Part shown: piece after piece, positions 7,776 to 14,910 of the stretch
How positions within the stretch are numbered: the first letter of the stretch is position 1
Layout: each line of letters starts with the position of its first letter
From: an uncultured Clostridia bacterium
GTDB taxonomy: Bacteria; Bacillota; Clostridia; Oscillospirales; Oscillospiraceae
DNA length: 17,853 bases
Direction: 5' to 3'
Assembly (NCBI GenBank): GCA_947167725.1
Contig: CAMVJF010000012.1
Coordinates: 1-17,853, forward strand
Program-made: the position numbers and the translations under genes
The notes under the pieces: model-generated
Told to the model about the DNA's origin: nothing
The model's database searches: none
Seen by the model: only the letters and a program-made list of their open reading frames with translations

Positions 7776-8390
7776 ATGCTGGTCACTGCGATCCGGCAGA
7801 GCTCTCCCGGCAAATATCTTGTGAGCTTTTCTAACGGTGAGGAGCTTCGCTCTACGCTCGCCGCTGTGACCGACGCACGGCTGTACGTCGGGATGGAGCT
7901 CGACGACCAGGCCTTTGAGGAGTTCAAGCGCGACTCCTCAAAGGCCCTTGGCCGTGATAAGGCCCTTGAAATGCTCGCGCACCGTCCCTATTCGTGCAGA
8001 GAACTTAAGGATAAGCTGCTGAAAAAGGGTCTCGGGGAGGAGAGCGCGGAGGATTGCGTCCAATGGCTCCTCGAACGCGGATTTCTCGACGATGGCGAAT
8101 ATGCCGGCGCGGTCGCGCGGCATTACGCCGCAAAGGGCTACGGTCCGGGCCGTGTGAAGAGTGAGTTGCGACGCCGAGGCGTCGGGCGTGAGCTATGGGA
8201 CGAGAGTCTCGCGGAAATGGGAGAAGGCACCGAAAAACTCGACGCCTTTCTTGCACGCCGTCTCAGCGATCCAAATGACCGCGATCAGGTACGAAAAGTC
8301 AGCGCAGCGCTGTTCCGGCGCGGCTACTCATGGGAGGACATCCGCGCGGCGCTGCGGCGTTTCGACGCGGAAGCGGAAATAGAGGATTGA
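7776..8390 (+). CDS. recX: RecA modulator RecX
   Basis: Small helical protein that binds RecA filaments and limits or reshapes their activity. The 204-residue product has tandem three-helix repeats typical of RecX: ALEMLAHRPYSCRELKDKLL (63-82) with the 'RxYSxxEL' motif, then 'WLLERGFLDDGEYA' and 'GPGRVKSELRRRGV'. The ATG lies 5 bp after the recA stop, and its GAAGG ribosome binding site is inside the end of recA, so the two are translationally coupled. This tight recA-recX pairing is common. The next gene starts 7 bp downstream. Confidence 0.94.
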   Translation: MLVTAIRQSSPGKYLVSFSNGEELRSTLAAVTDARLYVGMELDDQAFEEFKRDSSKALGRDKALEMLAHRPYSCRELKDKLLKKGLGEESAEDCVQWLLERGFLDDGEYAGAVARHYAAKGYGPGRVKSELRRRGVGRELWDESLAEMGEGTEKLDAFLARRLSDPNDRDQVRKVSAALFRRGYSWEDIRAALRRFDAEAEIED

Positions 8391-8397
8391 CTGCCTA

Positions 8398-9714
8398 ATG
8401 GAAAAATGCTTTGCACTGATCTCCCTCGGCTGTGCCAAGAACCTGGTCAACAGCGAGCAAATGCTATATCTTCTCAGCGAGGCAGGCTATACGCTCGTCG
8501 AGGATCCAGACGGGGCGGATTTTGCCGTCGTCAATACCTGCGGCTTCATCGACGCCGCCAAAAGCGAGGCCATCGACACGATCCTGGAGCTGGCGGAGCT
8601 GAAAAAAACCGGCCGGCTTGGCGCGATCATCGTCACGGGCTGTCTGTCCGAGCGCTATCGCGACTCGATCCTCAGCGAGCTTCCGGAGATCGACGCGGTG
8701 CTCGGCGTCGGAAGCTTCGGCGATATCGTCGAGGCGGCGGATGCGGTCATGGAGGGCGGCGCATTGAGCCGCTTTGCCGATCAAAGCGGCCCGATTGACG
8801 AGCTGCCGCGCGTCGTCTCCACCGGCCCGTCCTGGGCCTATCTGCGCATTGCAGAGGGCTGCGACAATTTCTGCGCCTTCTGTGCGATCCCTTATATCCG
8901 TGGGCGCTACCGCTCCAGGGCGATGGAAAACATCCTCGAGGAGGCGCGCGATCTCGCCGCCCATGGCGTCAAAGAGCTTATTGTGATCGCACAGGATATC
9001 ACGCGATACGGAACGGACCTCTACGGTAAACGCTCGCTTGCCGCGCTCTGCCGTGAGCTGGGCAGGATCGAAGGCGTGGAGTGGATCCGGCTGCACTACC
9101 TCTACCCCGACCAGTTTGACGATGAGTTGATCGACGAAATCGCTTCAAACGACAAGATCGTGAAATATCTCGATATCCCGATCCAGCACATCAACGACGC
9201 GATCCTCAAGGCCATGCATCGCCGCGGCACGGGCGCGGAGATCCGTGCGCTGTTCCGCACGCTGCGCGGACGTATCCCCGATCTCGTGCTGCGTACGAGC
9301 CTTATCGCCGGGCTCCCCGGAGAGGGCGAGGCGGAGTTTGAAGAGCTCTGCGAATTCCTGCGCGAGGCGCGCATCGAGCGCGCCGGGGTCTTCCCCTTCT
9401 CGCCTGAGGAGGGCACGCCTGCCGCGCAGATGGAGCGTCCCGACGGCGAGACGGCGCAGCACCGCGCCGAGCTTATCATGGAGCTGCAGGCGCAGATCAT
9501 GGACGAGTTCTGCAAAAGCTGCATCGGAAAAACGCTGCGCGTCCTCTGTCAGGACTATGACGACGAGAGCGGTCTGCTCGTCGGGCGCTCTTACGCCGAC
9601 TCACCGGATATCGACGGGCTGGTTTTCTTTGAGGGAAGCTGCGCGCCCGGCGAGATGTGCGAGGTCCTCATTGACGGTGCCGAGGACGGCATGCTGTATG
9701 GAAAGGAGATCTGA
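8398..9714 (+). CDS. rimO: Ribosomal protein S12 methylthiotransferase RimO
   Basis: Radical-SAM enzyme that adds a methylthio group to an aspartate of ribosomal protein S12. The 438-residue protein has the N-terminal UPF0004 domain with three iron-sulfur cysteines: C12 (SLGCAKNLVNSE), C48 (NTCGF) and C82 (TGCLSE). The radical-SAM CxxxCxxC cluster is C155/C159/C162 (CDNFCAFC). A C-terminal TRAM domain occupies about 375-438. The 'SLGCAKNLVNSE' start and overall length favour RimO over the tRNA enzyme MiaB. ATG at 8398, 7 bp after recX. Four bases separate its stop from pgsA. Confidence 0.95.
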   Translation: MEKCFALISLGCAKNLVNSEQMLYLLSEAGYTLVEDPDGADFAVVNTCGFIDAAKSEAIDTILELAELKKTGRLGAIIVTGCLSERYRDSILSELPEIDAVLGVGSFGDIVEAADAVMEGGALSRFADQSGPIDELPRVVSTGPSWAYLRIAEGCDNFCAFCAIPYIRGRYRSRAMENILEEARDLAAHGVKELIVIAQDITRYGTDLYGKRSLAALCRELGRIEGVEWIRLHYLYPDQFDDELIDEIASNDKIVKYLDIPIQHINDAILKAMHRRGTGAEIRALFRTLRGRIPDLVLRTSLIAGLPGEGEAEFEELCEFLREARIERAGVFPFSPEEGTPAAQMERPDGETAQHRAELIMELQAQIMDEFCKSCIGKTLRVLCQDYDDESGLLVGRSYADSPDIDGLVFFEGSCAPGEMCEVLIDGAEDGMLYGKEI

Positions 9715-9717
9715 GAG

Positions 9718-10257
9718 ATGACCACCGCCAACAAACTCACGATCTTCCGCGTCGTGCTCATCCCAGTCTTTCTCGTGCTCGCCTATGCGGAAAAAACGAG
9801 CTGGGCGCTCGCGGTCTTTGTGATCGCAAGCCTCACCGATCTGCTTGACGGCTATGTCGCAAGACACTATAATCAGATCACCGACTTCGGCAAGTTCATG
9901 GACCCGCTGGCCGACAAGGTGCTCGTGATGGCCGCGATGTGCTATTTCGTCGAGGCCGGGAGGATGCCCGGGTGGGCGCTCGCGATCGTGCTGCTGCGCG
10001 AATTCGCCGTGTCCGGGATGCGACTCGTCGCCGTCGAGCAGGGCCGCGTTATCGCCGCCGCCTGGTCCGGCAAGGTCAAGACCGCCGCGACGATGGTGTG
10101 TCTCTGTCTGATGCTGCTGATCGGGCCGCCCAAGCTCGAGGATTCCGCACCGGATATCATCGCGCAGTTCTCGACTGCCGTGATCCTCCTCACCACCGTT
10201 TACTCGGGCATCGAATATTTCTGGAAAAACCGCGACGTGTTCCGTCACGCCGATTGA
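9718..10257 (+). CDS. pgsA: CDP-diacylglycerol-glycerol-3-phosphate 3-phosphatidyltransferase PgsA
   Basis: Membrane enzyme that joins CDP-diacylglycerol and glycerol-3-phosphate to give phosphatidylglycerol phosphate, the committed step to phosphatidylglycerol and cardiolipin. The 179-residue protein has the complete CDP-alcohol phosphotransferase motif: D41, D44, G45, A48, R49, G58, D62 and D66, within TDLLDGYVARHYNQITDFG and the following FMDPLAD. Hydrophobic segments lie at about 8-24, 28-44, 75-98, 120-136 and 150-165. It begins MTTANKLTIFR, typical of PgsA, so the start is secure. GAAAGGAG lies in the rimO 3' end. The rimO-pgsA pairing is common in Firmicutes. Confidence 0.95.
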   Translation: MTTANKLTIFRVVLIPVFLVLAYAEKTSWALAVFVIASLTDLLDGYVARHYNQITDFGKFMDPLADKVLVMAAMCYFVEAGRMPGWALAIVLLREFAVSGMRLVAVEQGRVIAAAWSGKVKTAATMVCLCLMLLIGPPKLEDSAPDIIAQFSTAVILLTTVYSGIEYFWKNRDVFRHAD

Positions 10258-10274
10258 GATAAGGAGAGTGTGCT

Positions 10275-11726
10275 ATGTATCTCTATAATTCCGCCACCCG
10301 CAAGAAGGAGCTCTTCGTTCCCAACCACCCAGACATCGTCAAGATGTACACCTGCGGGCCGACCGTGTATCACTTCGCGCACATCGGCAATCTGCGCTCT
10401 TACATCATGGAGGATATCCTCGACCGCTATCTGCGCTATGCCGGCTACAACCTCAAGCGCGTGATGAACATCACGGACGTGGGGCATCTGACCTCCGACG
10501 CCGACGAGGGCGAGGACAAGATGCTCAAGGGCGCCAAGCGCGAGCACAAGAGCGTCATGGAGATCGCCAAGTTCTACACCGACGCCTTTTTCTCCGACTG
10601 CGCGAAGCTGAACATCCGCACGCCGGATGTGGTCGAGCCCGCGACGAACTGCATCGACGAGTACATCAAGATCATCTCCAAGCTGATGGACACCGGCTAC
10701 GCCTACTTTGCCGGCGGCAACGTGTACTTCGACACCTCCAAGCTCGAGCGTTACTTCGTGTTCAACGATTTCAACGCCGAGGACCTCGACGTCGGCGTGC
10801 GCGAGGGCGTGGACGAGGACACCAACAAGCGCAACCGCAACGACTTTGTGCTCTGGTTCACCAAATCCAAGTTTGAGGATCAGGCGCTGAAATGGGATTC
10901 TCCCTGGGGCGTCGGCTATCCGGGCTGGCATATCGAGTGCAGCGGCATCTCGATGAAGCACCTCGGCGAGGACCTTGACATCCACTGCGGCGGCATCGAC
11001 AACGCCTTCCCCCACCACACCAATGAGATCGCGCAGAGCGAGTCCTATCTGGGCCACAAATGGTGCAACTACTGGATGCACGTGCTGCATCTGAACACCA
11101 ACGACGGCAAGATGTCCAAGTCCAAGGGCGAATTCCTGACTGTCTCTTTGCTCGAGCAGAAGGGCTACGATCCCCTCGCCTACCGCTTCTTCTGCCTGCA
11201 GAGCCATTACCGCAAGGCGCTCGTCTTTTCCTGGGAAAACCTCGACAACGCGCAGCTGGCCTACAACAAGCTGATTGCGCGCATCGCCGCGCTCAAGCCC
11301 GAGGACGGGCAGCTTGACGAAGCGGCGTTCCTCTCCATGAAGGACAAATTCTGCAAGGCGCTCGACAGCGATCTGAACACCTCGCTGGCCGTAACGGCGC
11401 TCTACGACGTGTTGAAGGTCCCGACCAACGACTTCACCAAGCTCTATGCCATTGCGGACTTCGATAAGGTGTTGAGCCTCGGTCTGATCGAGAAGGCCGC
11501 GAAGAAGCGCGAGGAGCTCAAAAAGCAGGCCGTCGTCGCCGGAGAGTTCACGATCGTCTCCGAGAGCGGCGAGAGCGACGCGGAGATCGAGGCGAAGATC
11601 CGCGCCCGTCAGGACGCGAAGAAAGCCAAGAACTTTGCCGAGGCCGACCGCATCCGCGACGAGCTCAAAGCCGCGGGCGTCGAGCTAACCGACATCCCCC
11701 ACGGCGTGAAGTGGAAAAAAGGCTGA
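10275..11726 (+). CDS. cysS: Cysteinyl-tRNA synthetase
   Basis: Class I aminoacyl-tRNA synthetase that charges tRNA-Cys in the cytoplasm. The 483-residue protein is full length. The HIGH-type motif is HIGN (36-39) in TCGPTVYHFAHIGN. Zinc ligands C27, C222 (WHIECSG), H247 and E251 (HHTNEIAQSE) are all present, and the KMSKS loop is at 279-283. The C-terminal anticodon-binding helices include 'AKNFAEADRIRDELKAAGVELTD'. AAGGAG is upstream of the ATG. It is the last gene of the plus-strand run and ends 5 bp before a long inverted repeat. Confidence 0.97.
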   Translation: MYLYNSATRKKELFVPNHPDIVKMYTCGPTVYHFAHIGNLRSYIMEDILDRYLRYAGYNLKRVMNITDVGHLTSDADEGEDKMLKGAKREHKSVMEIAKFYTDAFFSDCAKLNIRTPDVVEPATNCIDEYIKIISKLMDTGYAYFAGGNVYFDTSKLERYFVFNDFNAEDLDVGVREGVDEDTNKRNRNDFVLWFTKSKFEDQALKWDSPWGVGYPGWHIECSGISMKHLGEDLDIHCGGIDNAFPHHTNEIAQSESYLGHKWCNYWMHVLHLNTNDGKMSKSKGEFLTVSLLEQKGYDPLAYRFFCLQSHYRKALVFSWENLDNAQLAYNKLIARIAALKPEDGQLDEAAFLSMKDKFCKALDSDLNTSLAVTALYDVLKVPTNDFTKLYAIADFDKVLSLGLIEKAAKKREELKKQAVVAGEFTIVSESGESDAEIEAKIRARQDAKKAKNFAEADRIRDELKAAGVELTDIPHGVKWKKG

Positions 11727-11731
11727 AAACC

Positions 11732-11783
11732 GTACAAAACGACAGAGCGGATCTCACATGAGATCCGCTCTGTCGTTTTGTAC
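11732..11783. terminator. Bidirectional terminator: 25-bp perfect inverted repeat
   Basis: Two 25-bp arms match without a mismatch around a 2-nt centre (CA at 11757-11758). Each arm starts GTACAAAACGACAGAG. The GC-rich core is followed by GTTTTGT in both directions, so it can terminate cysS from the left and the DUF1002 gene from the right. It fills nearly the whole 69-bp gap between the two convergent stop codons. Confidence 0.85.
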
Positions 11784-11795
11784 AGACAAATCCGC

Positions 11796-12686
11796 TCAAC
11801 CGAAGATCTTCTTGATGCTGCCGAAGAATTCCGAAGCGGAGGCAAAGAACTCTCTGACCTTGGAGAAAAAATCGACTGCCTTGTCCTTGGCCTCGCCGAT
11901 CTGCTGCATGGTCTCCTTCGCCTGTTCGACGTGCTCCTGAAGCGAATTGATATCCAGCTTCTCAAGACTGCCGGTCAGATCCTCGAGCTGCTTGATCTGC
12001 CGTTCGCTGAGTTGAATGTTGTAGCGCTTGGCGAGCTCCGCGATCTTGCTGCGCGTCTCTCCGCCCGCCCCCGGAGAAGTGATGTTCTCGGTGATCATAT
12101 CCTTAAGCCCGGAGATGATCTTCTCGGCATCCGGAGCGCCGATCTCCTCGGCCAACTCTCCTGTCGTGGTCAGCTCCCGTGCGCCAGCGTGCTTGGCCGA
12201 ATCGCTCAAAAGCGTGCCCGTGATAGACTCATAAGCCTTGTACACGCCCGCGAGAGCAGCGGTGCCGCTGGCCTGGAAGGGCGAGGCGACAATAATCTTC
12301 GCGTCGTTGATTCCCGCCGTCAGCAGAGCGCTGCGGTACATTTCGCTGGTGCAATAGTTGATGTTGAAGGTCTCTACGCTCAGACCCGAACCGGGTTCGA
12401 GCAGCGTGACATAGACACAGGAGATCGAGTATTTCCCGAGTTTTTCATCCTCGACAAGTCCTTCGAGCAGCGCGCGCTCCTCGGCGTTTGTCAGAAGAAG
12501 CTCCTCCACGCTGCCCCGCTCGATGCCGAAAACCTTGTAGACCGATTCGACCTGCTCCGCCGCGAGATCCGCACCGATGACGGTGCGGCTGCGGTCCCTG
12601 TCGGCGAAAACAGTCCCGACACGGCAAGGGAGCAGCAGCAGGACAAGCAGCAGGGAGACCGCACTCCGGAGTATTCTGTTTTTCAT
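11796..12686 (-). CDS. Secreted DUF1002 (YpuA-type) protein of unknown function
   Basis: A 296-residue exported protein. A signal peptide is clear: positive start (MKNRILR), hydrophobic core LLLVLLLLP (12-20) and a likely type I cleavage after VFA at residue 28. The DUF1002 domain (about 35-200) is recognised by 'TVIGADL', the Q-V-ESVYKVFGI stretch, 'LGKYSISCVYVTLL', 'GLSVETFNINYCT' and 'AKIIVASPFQASGTAALAGV'. The C-terminal part (about 200-296) is rich in amphipathic and possibly coiled-coil helices. The family is widespread in Firmicutes and has no known biochemical role. ATG at 12684-12686 follows AAAGGAGGG. It is monocistronic: its own promoter lies upstream and a bidirectional terminator downstream. 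Confidence 0.9.
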   Translation of the reverse strand: MKNRILRSAVSLLLVLLLLPCRVGTVFADRDRSRTVIGADLAAEQVESVYKVFGIERGSVEELLLTNAEERALLEGLVEDEKLGKYSISCVYVTLLEPGSGLSVETFNINYCTSEMYRSALLTAGINDAKIIVASPFQASGTAALAGVYKAYESITGTLLSDSAKHAGARELTTTGELAEEIGAPDAEKIISGLKDMITENITSPGAGGETRSKIAELAKRYNIQLSERQIKQLEDLTGSLEKLDINSLQEHVEQAKETMQQIGEAKDKAVDFFSKVREFFASASEFFGSIKKIFG

Positions 12687-12717
12687 TTCCGGCCCTCCTT
12701 TCGGGAGTAATCAGATA

Positions 12718-12773
12718 TTATGTAAACTACCGCGATTGTCTCTGTTTCGCCCTGTATTATACAGTTTACATAA
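12718..12773. promoter_or_regulatory. Paired 11-bp inverted arms flanking the DUF1002 -10 box
   Basis: TTATGTAAACT (12718-12728) and AGTTTACATAA (12763-12773) are exact reverse complements 34 bp apart. The right arm lies inside the -35/-10 spacer and the left arm lies in the 5' leader. This placement suits an operator bound at two half-sites. The TGTAAAC core resembles BirA half-sites, but the spacing is too long for a standard BirA operator, so the regulator is unknown. Confidence 0.5.
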
Positions 12774-12785
12774 CATTATTGTCAA
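12756..12785 (-). promoter_or_regulatory. Consensus promoter for the DUF1002 gene
   Basis: On the minus strand a perfect TTGACA (12780-12785) and a perfect TATAAT (12756-12761) are separated by 18 bp. The predicted start is about 12749, leaving a ~62-nt leader. Confidence 0.85.
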
Positions 12786-12795
12786 GCAAGTTTTT

Positions 12796-12825
12796 GGGGA
12801 CGTGGCTTCACGTCCCCGTTTTTTT
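12796..12825 (+). terminator. Intrinsic terminator with plus-strand polarity
   Basis: GGGGACGTG (12796-12804), loop GCTT and CACGTCCCC (12809-12817) form a perfect 9-bp stem, followed on the plus strand by G and seven T. Read on the minus strand the hairpin is followed by AAAAAC, which is not a U-tract. The stop codon of the minus-strand GH2 gene lies in the T-run. The hairpin is therefore oriented against its neighbouring gene. It may still mark the 3' end of the GH2 message, or it may stop antisense transcription. Confidence 0.65.
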
Positions 12826-14521
12826 ATTCTTTTTCGGGTGCAACGATCGCGCGCATCCGTTCCGGCTCCACCTTCACGACCTTGCGGTCATAGGTCACGA
12901 GACCGTTGAGCTCATCCTCGACGTCACTGAGCTGCGTATAGACCGCAGCGGCAAGCCCGAGCTCCCTTGCCGGAAGGATCTGTTTGTGGAACAGGTCGTT
13001 CAGTGCGCCCGCTAGCTGCTCAGTCGTGTCATGCTTCTTATATCCGAAGCTCTGGTCGTTAAAAACATGGTCCCAGATCCGGCAGGCATAGCCGCCGAAC
13101 TCACTGAGCACGACCGCTCTCCCCTTTTTGTCCGGGCGGAAACGGTAGGGCCGGAAGTATACATGCTCGCTCTTTACATCGCTCACGCCCTGATCGTGCC
13201 AGCCGGAGGCATGGTCGATCGTGCGCGTGTTGTCGACGAAACGCAGCGCCTCGGTCATGTCCTTCGCGTCAAACTGGCCCCAGCCCTCGTTAAAAATCAC
13301 CCACATCGCAATGCAGGGGCAATTGTAGAGCGTGTTCACCATGTCGATCAGTTCTTCGCGGAACTCGTGACGCCCCAGCTCGTCCTTGCGGCCGAAAAGC
13401 GCGTGAGCTTTGTCCGACAGATGCAGCCCCGTCACAAGCGGAGCGGCTACGATCGCTGGCGAGTAGTTTCTGCCGCCGCAGGGCATGTCCTGCCAAACGA
13501 GCATGCCCAGCCGATCACAATGGTAATACCAGCGCAGAGGCTCGACCTTGATATGCTTGCGCAGCATGTTGAAGCCGCTGTCCTTCGCAAGACGGATATC
13601 GCGGATCATCGCCTCGTCCGTCGGCGCGGTATAGAGCCCGTCGGGCCAGTAGCCCTGGTCGAGTAGGCCGTTGTGGAAATACGGCGCGTTGTTCAGAAAC
13701 AGGCGCGGCACGCCGTTCCCATCCTTTTCGACGGAGAACTTGCGCATCGCGAAATAGCTCTTGACCTCATCTTCGCCGCAGGTCACGGTAAAATCATAGA
13801 GCTTCGGATTCTCGGGGCTCCAGGGCTCGAAATCCGGCAAGGGGATATGCGCGGGCAGCTCATGGTCCGCTCCGCCGAAGTGCGCGACGGCGCTCTCGCA
13901 TCCTACGACGTCGGCCGTGATCTCCACTTCCGCCTCGTCAAAGCGCGGCGTGATGCGAAGGCTGCGGATGTAGCTCTGCGGCACATACTCAAGCCATACG
14001 CTCTGCCAGATCCCGCTCTGCGGCGTGTACCAGATGCCGCCACGTTTCGTCTTCTGCTTGCCGCGCGTGTGATAGCCCTTGTCGGTCTCGTCCATCACCC
14101 GGACGACGATCGTGAAACGTTCACCCTCAAGCTCCGGTGTGATATCTGCCTCAAAAGGAAGATAACCCCCCACGTGAGAGGCCGCCTGCTTTCCGTTCAC
14201 CCACACGTCCGCCATCTGATCCACGGCGCCAAAGTGCAGCAGCACCCGACGGCCGGCGGCCTCCGGGGGCAGCGCAACCTCGCGGCGATACCAGAGATAC
14301 TGTCCGCACTCAAGCGTCCGGTGCACGCCGGAGAGGATCGTCTCCGGTGAAAAGGGCACCGTGATCTCACCGTCGAATCGCTCCGGCAGCGTCTTTTCCT
14401 CCGTGATCGCATAGTCCCACGGACCGTTCAGGCTCATCCAGTTTTCACGTACCATCTGTGGGCGCGGATATTCCGGCAAGGGAGCGATCCGATCGACCTT
14501 GCTTGTCCATTCCGTGTTCAT
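12824..14521 (-). CDS. Short cytoplasmic glycoside hydrolase family 2 protein
   Basis: A 565-residue GH2 enzyme, related to beta-galactosidases and beta-glucuronidases. Domains in order: jelly-roll sugar-binding domain (about 15-180; SLNGPWDYAI, GQYLWYRREV, VWVNGKQ, GGYLPFEADIT), a short immunoglobulin-like domain (about 185-265) and a TIM barrel (about 270-560). Predicted acid/base is E412 (IFNEGWGQF) and the nucleophile is E474 (VVLSEFGGYA); both catalytic glutamates are intact. No signal peptide is seen, so the substrate is probably an imported oligosaccharide. It is shorter than LacZ (about 1,000 residues), lacking its C-terminal domains. The sugar specificity cannot be read from sequence. 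ATG at 14519-14521 follows GGGAGG. It lies 24 bp after ybaB with no promoter, so it is probably co-transcribed with dnaX-ybaB. Confidence 0.92.
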   Translation of the reverse strand: MNTEWTSKVDRIAPLPEYPRPQMVRENWMSLNGPWDYAITEEKTLPERFDGEITVPFSPETILSGVHRTLECGQYLWYRREVALPPEAAGRRVLLHFGAVDQMADVWVNGKQAASHVGGYLPFEADITPELEGERFTIVVRVMDETDKGYHTRGKQKTKRGGIWYTPQSGIWQSVWLEYVPQSYIRSLRITPRFDEAEVEITADVVGCESAVAHFGGADHELPAHIPLPDFEPWSPENPKLYDFTVTCGEDEVKSYFAMRKFSVEKDGNGVPRLFLNNAPYFHNGLLDQGYWPDGLYTAPTDEAMIRDIRLAKDSGFNMLRKHIKVEPLRWYYHCDRLGMLVWQDMPCGGRNYSPAIVAAPLVTGLHLSDKAHALFGRKDELGRHEFREELIDMVNTLYNCPCIAMWVIFNEGWGQFDAKDMTEALRFVDNTRTIDHASGWHDQGVSDVKSEHVYFRPYRFRPDKKGRAVVLSEFGGYACRIWDHVFNDQSFGYKKHDTTEQLAGALNDLFHKQILPARELGLAAAVYTQLSDVEDELNGLVTYDRKVVKVEPERMRAIVAPEKE

Positions 14522-14545
14522 CGTATGCCTCCCGTATTGCGGCGA

Positions 14546-14890
14546 TCAGAACAGGCCTGGGAATCCTCCCATGCCGCCCTGCAGCTTTGCCATGGACTGG
14601 CTGGTCTTGTCGTCGGCCGCTTTGAGCGCGCCGTTGACCGCCGCCAGGATCAGATCCTGCAGCATTTCCACGTCTTCGGGATCGACGACCTCGGGATCGA
14701 TGGTGATGCTCTCAAATTCGCGCGTGCCGGAAACGACCGCCTTGACAGCGCCGCCGCCGGACGTGAACTCGAACTTGGAAGACTCCAGCTCCTGCTGCAT
14801 CTTCAGAAAGTCCTGCTGCATCTTCTGGGCCTGCTTGATCATATTTGCCTGATTGCCGCCGTACCCTCCGCGAAAACCGCCCTTTGCCAT
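14546..14890 (-). CDS. ybaB: YbaB/EbfC-family nucleoid-associated protein
   Basis: A 114-residue dimeric DNA-binding protein. The family signature is complete: a helical N-terminus 'NMIKQAQKMQQDFLKMQQEL' (16-35), the strands 'FTSGGGAVKAVVSGTREFES' (42-61), then 'IDPEVVDPEDVEMLQDLIL' (64-82) and 'AVNGAL'. The N-terminal (KGGFRGGYGG) and C-terminal (LQGGMGGFPGLF) tails are glycine-rich, as is usual. The start is supported by GAGGAGGAA before the ATG. It lies 20 bp after dnaX, the expected order, but recR, which often follows, is not there; a GH2 gene is. Confidence 0.95.
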   Translation of the reverse strand: MAKGGFRGGYGGNQANMIKQAQKMQQDFLKMQQELESSKFEFTSGGGAVKAVVSGTREFESITIDPEVVDPEDVEMLQDLILAAVNGALKAADDKTSQSMAKLQGGMGGFPGLF

Positions 14891-14910
14891 GATTTGTTCC
14901 TCCTCTGTGA

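Noticed and set aside
11778..12710. 310-residue plus-strand frame opposite the DUF1002 gene
   Set aside because: Antisense shadow; the minus strand carries a signal peptide, a family match, a ribosome binding site and a promoter.
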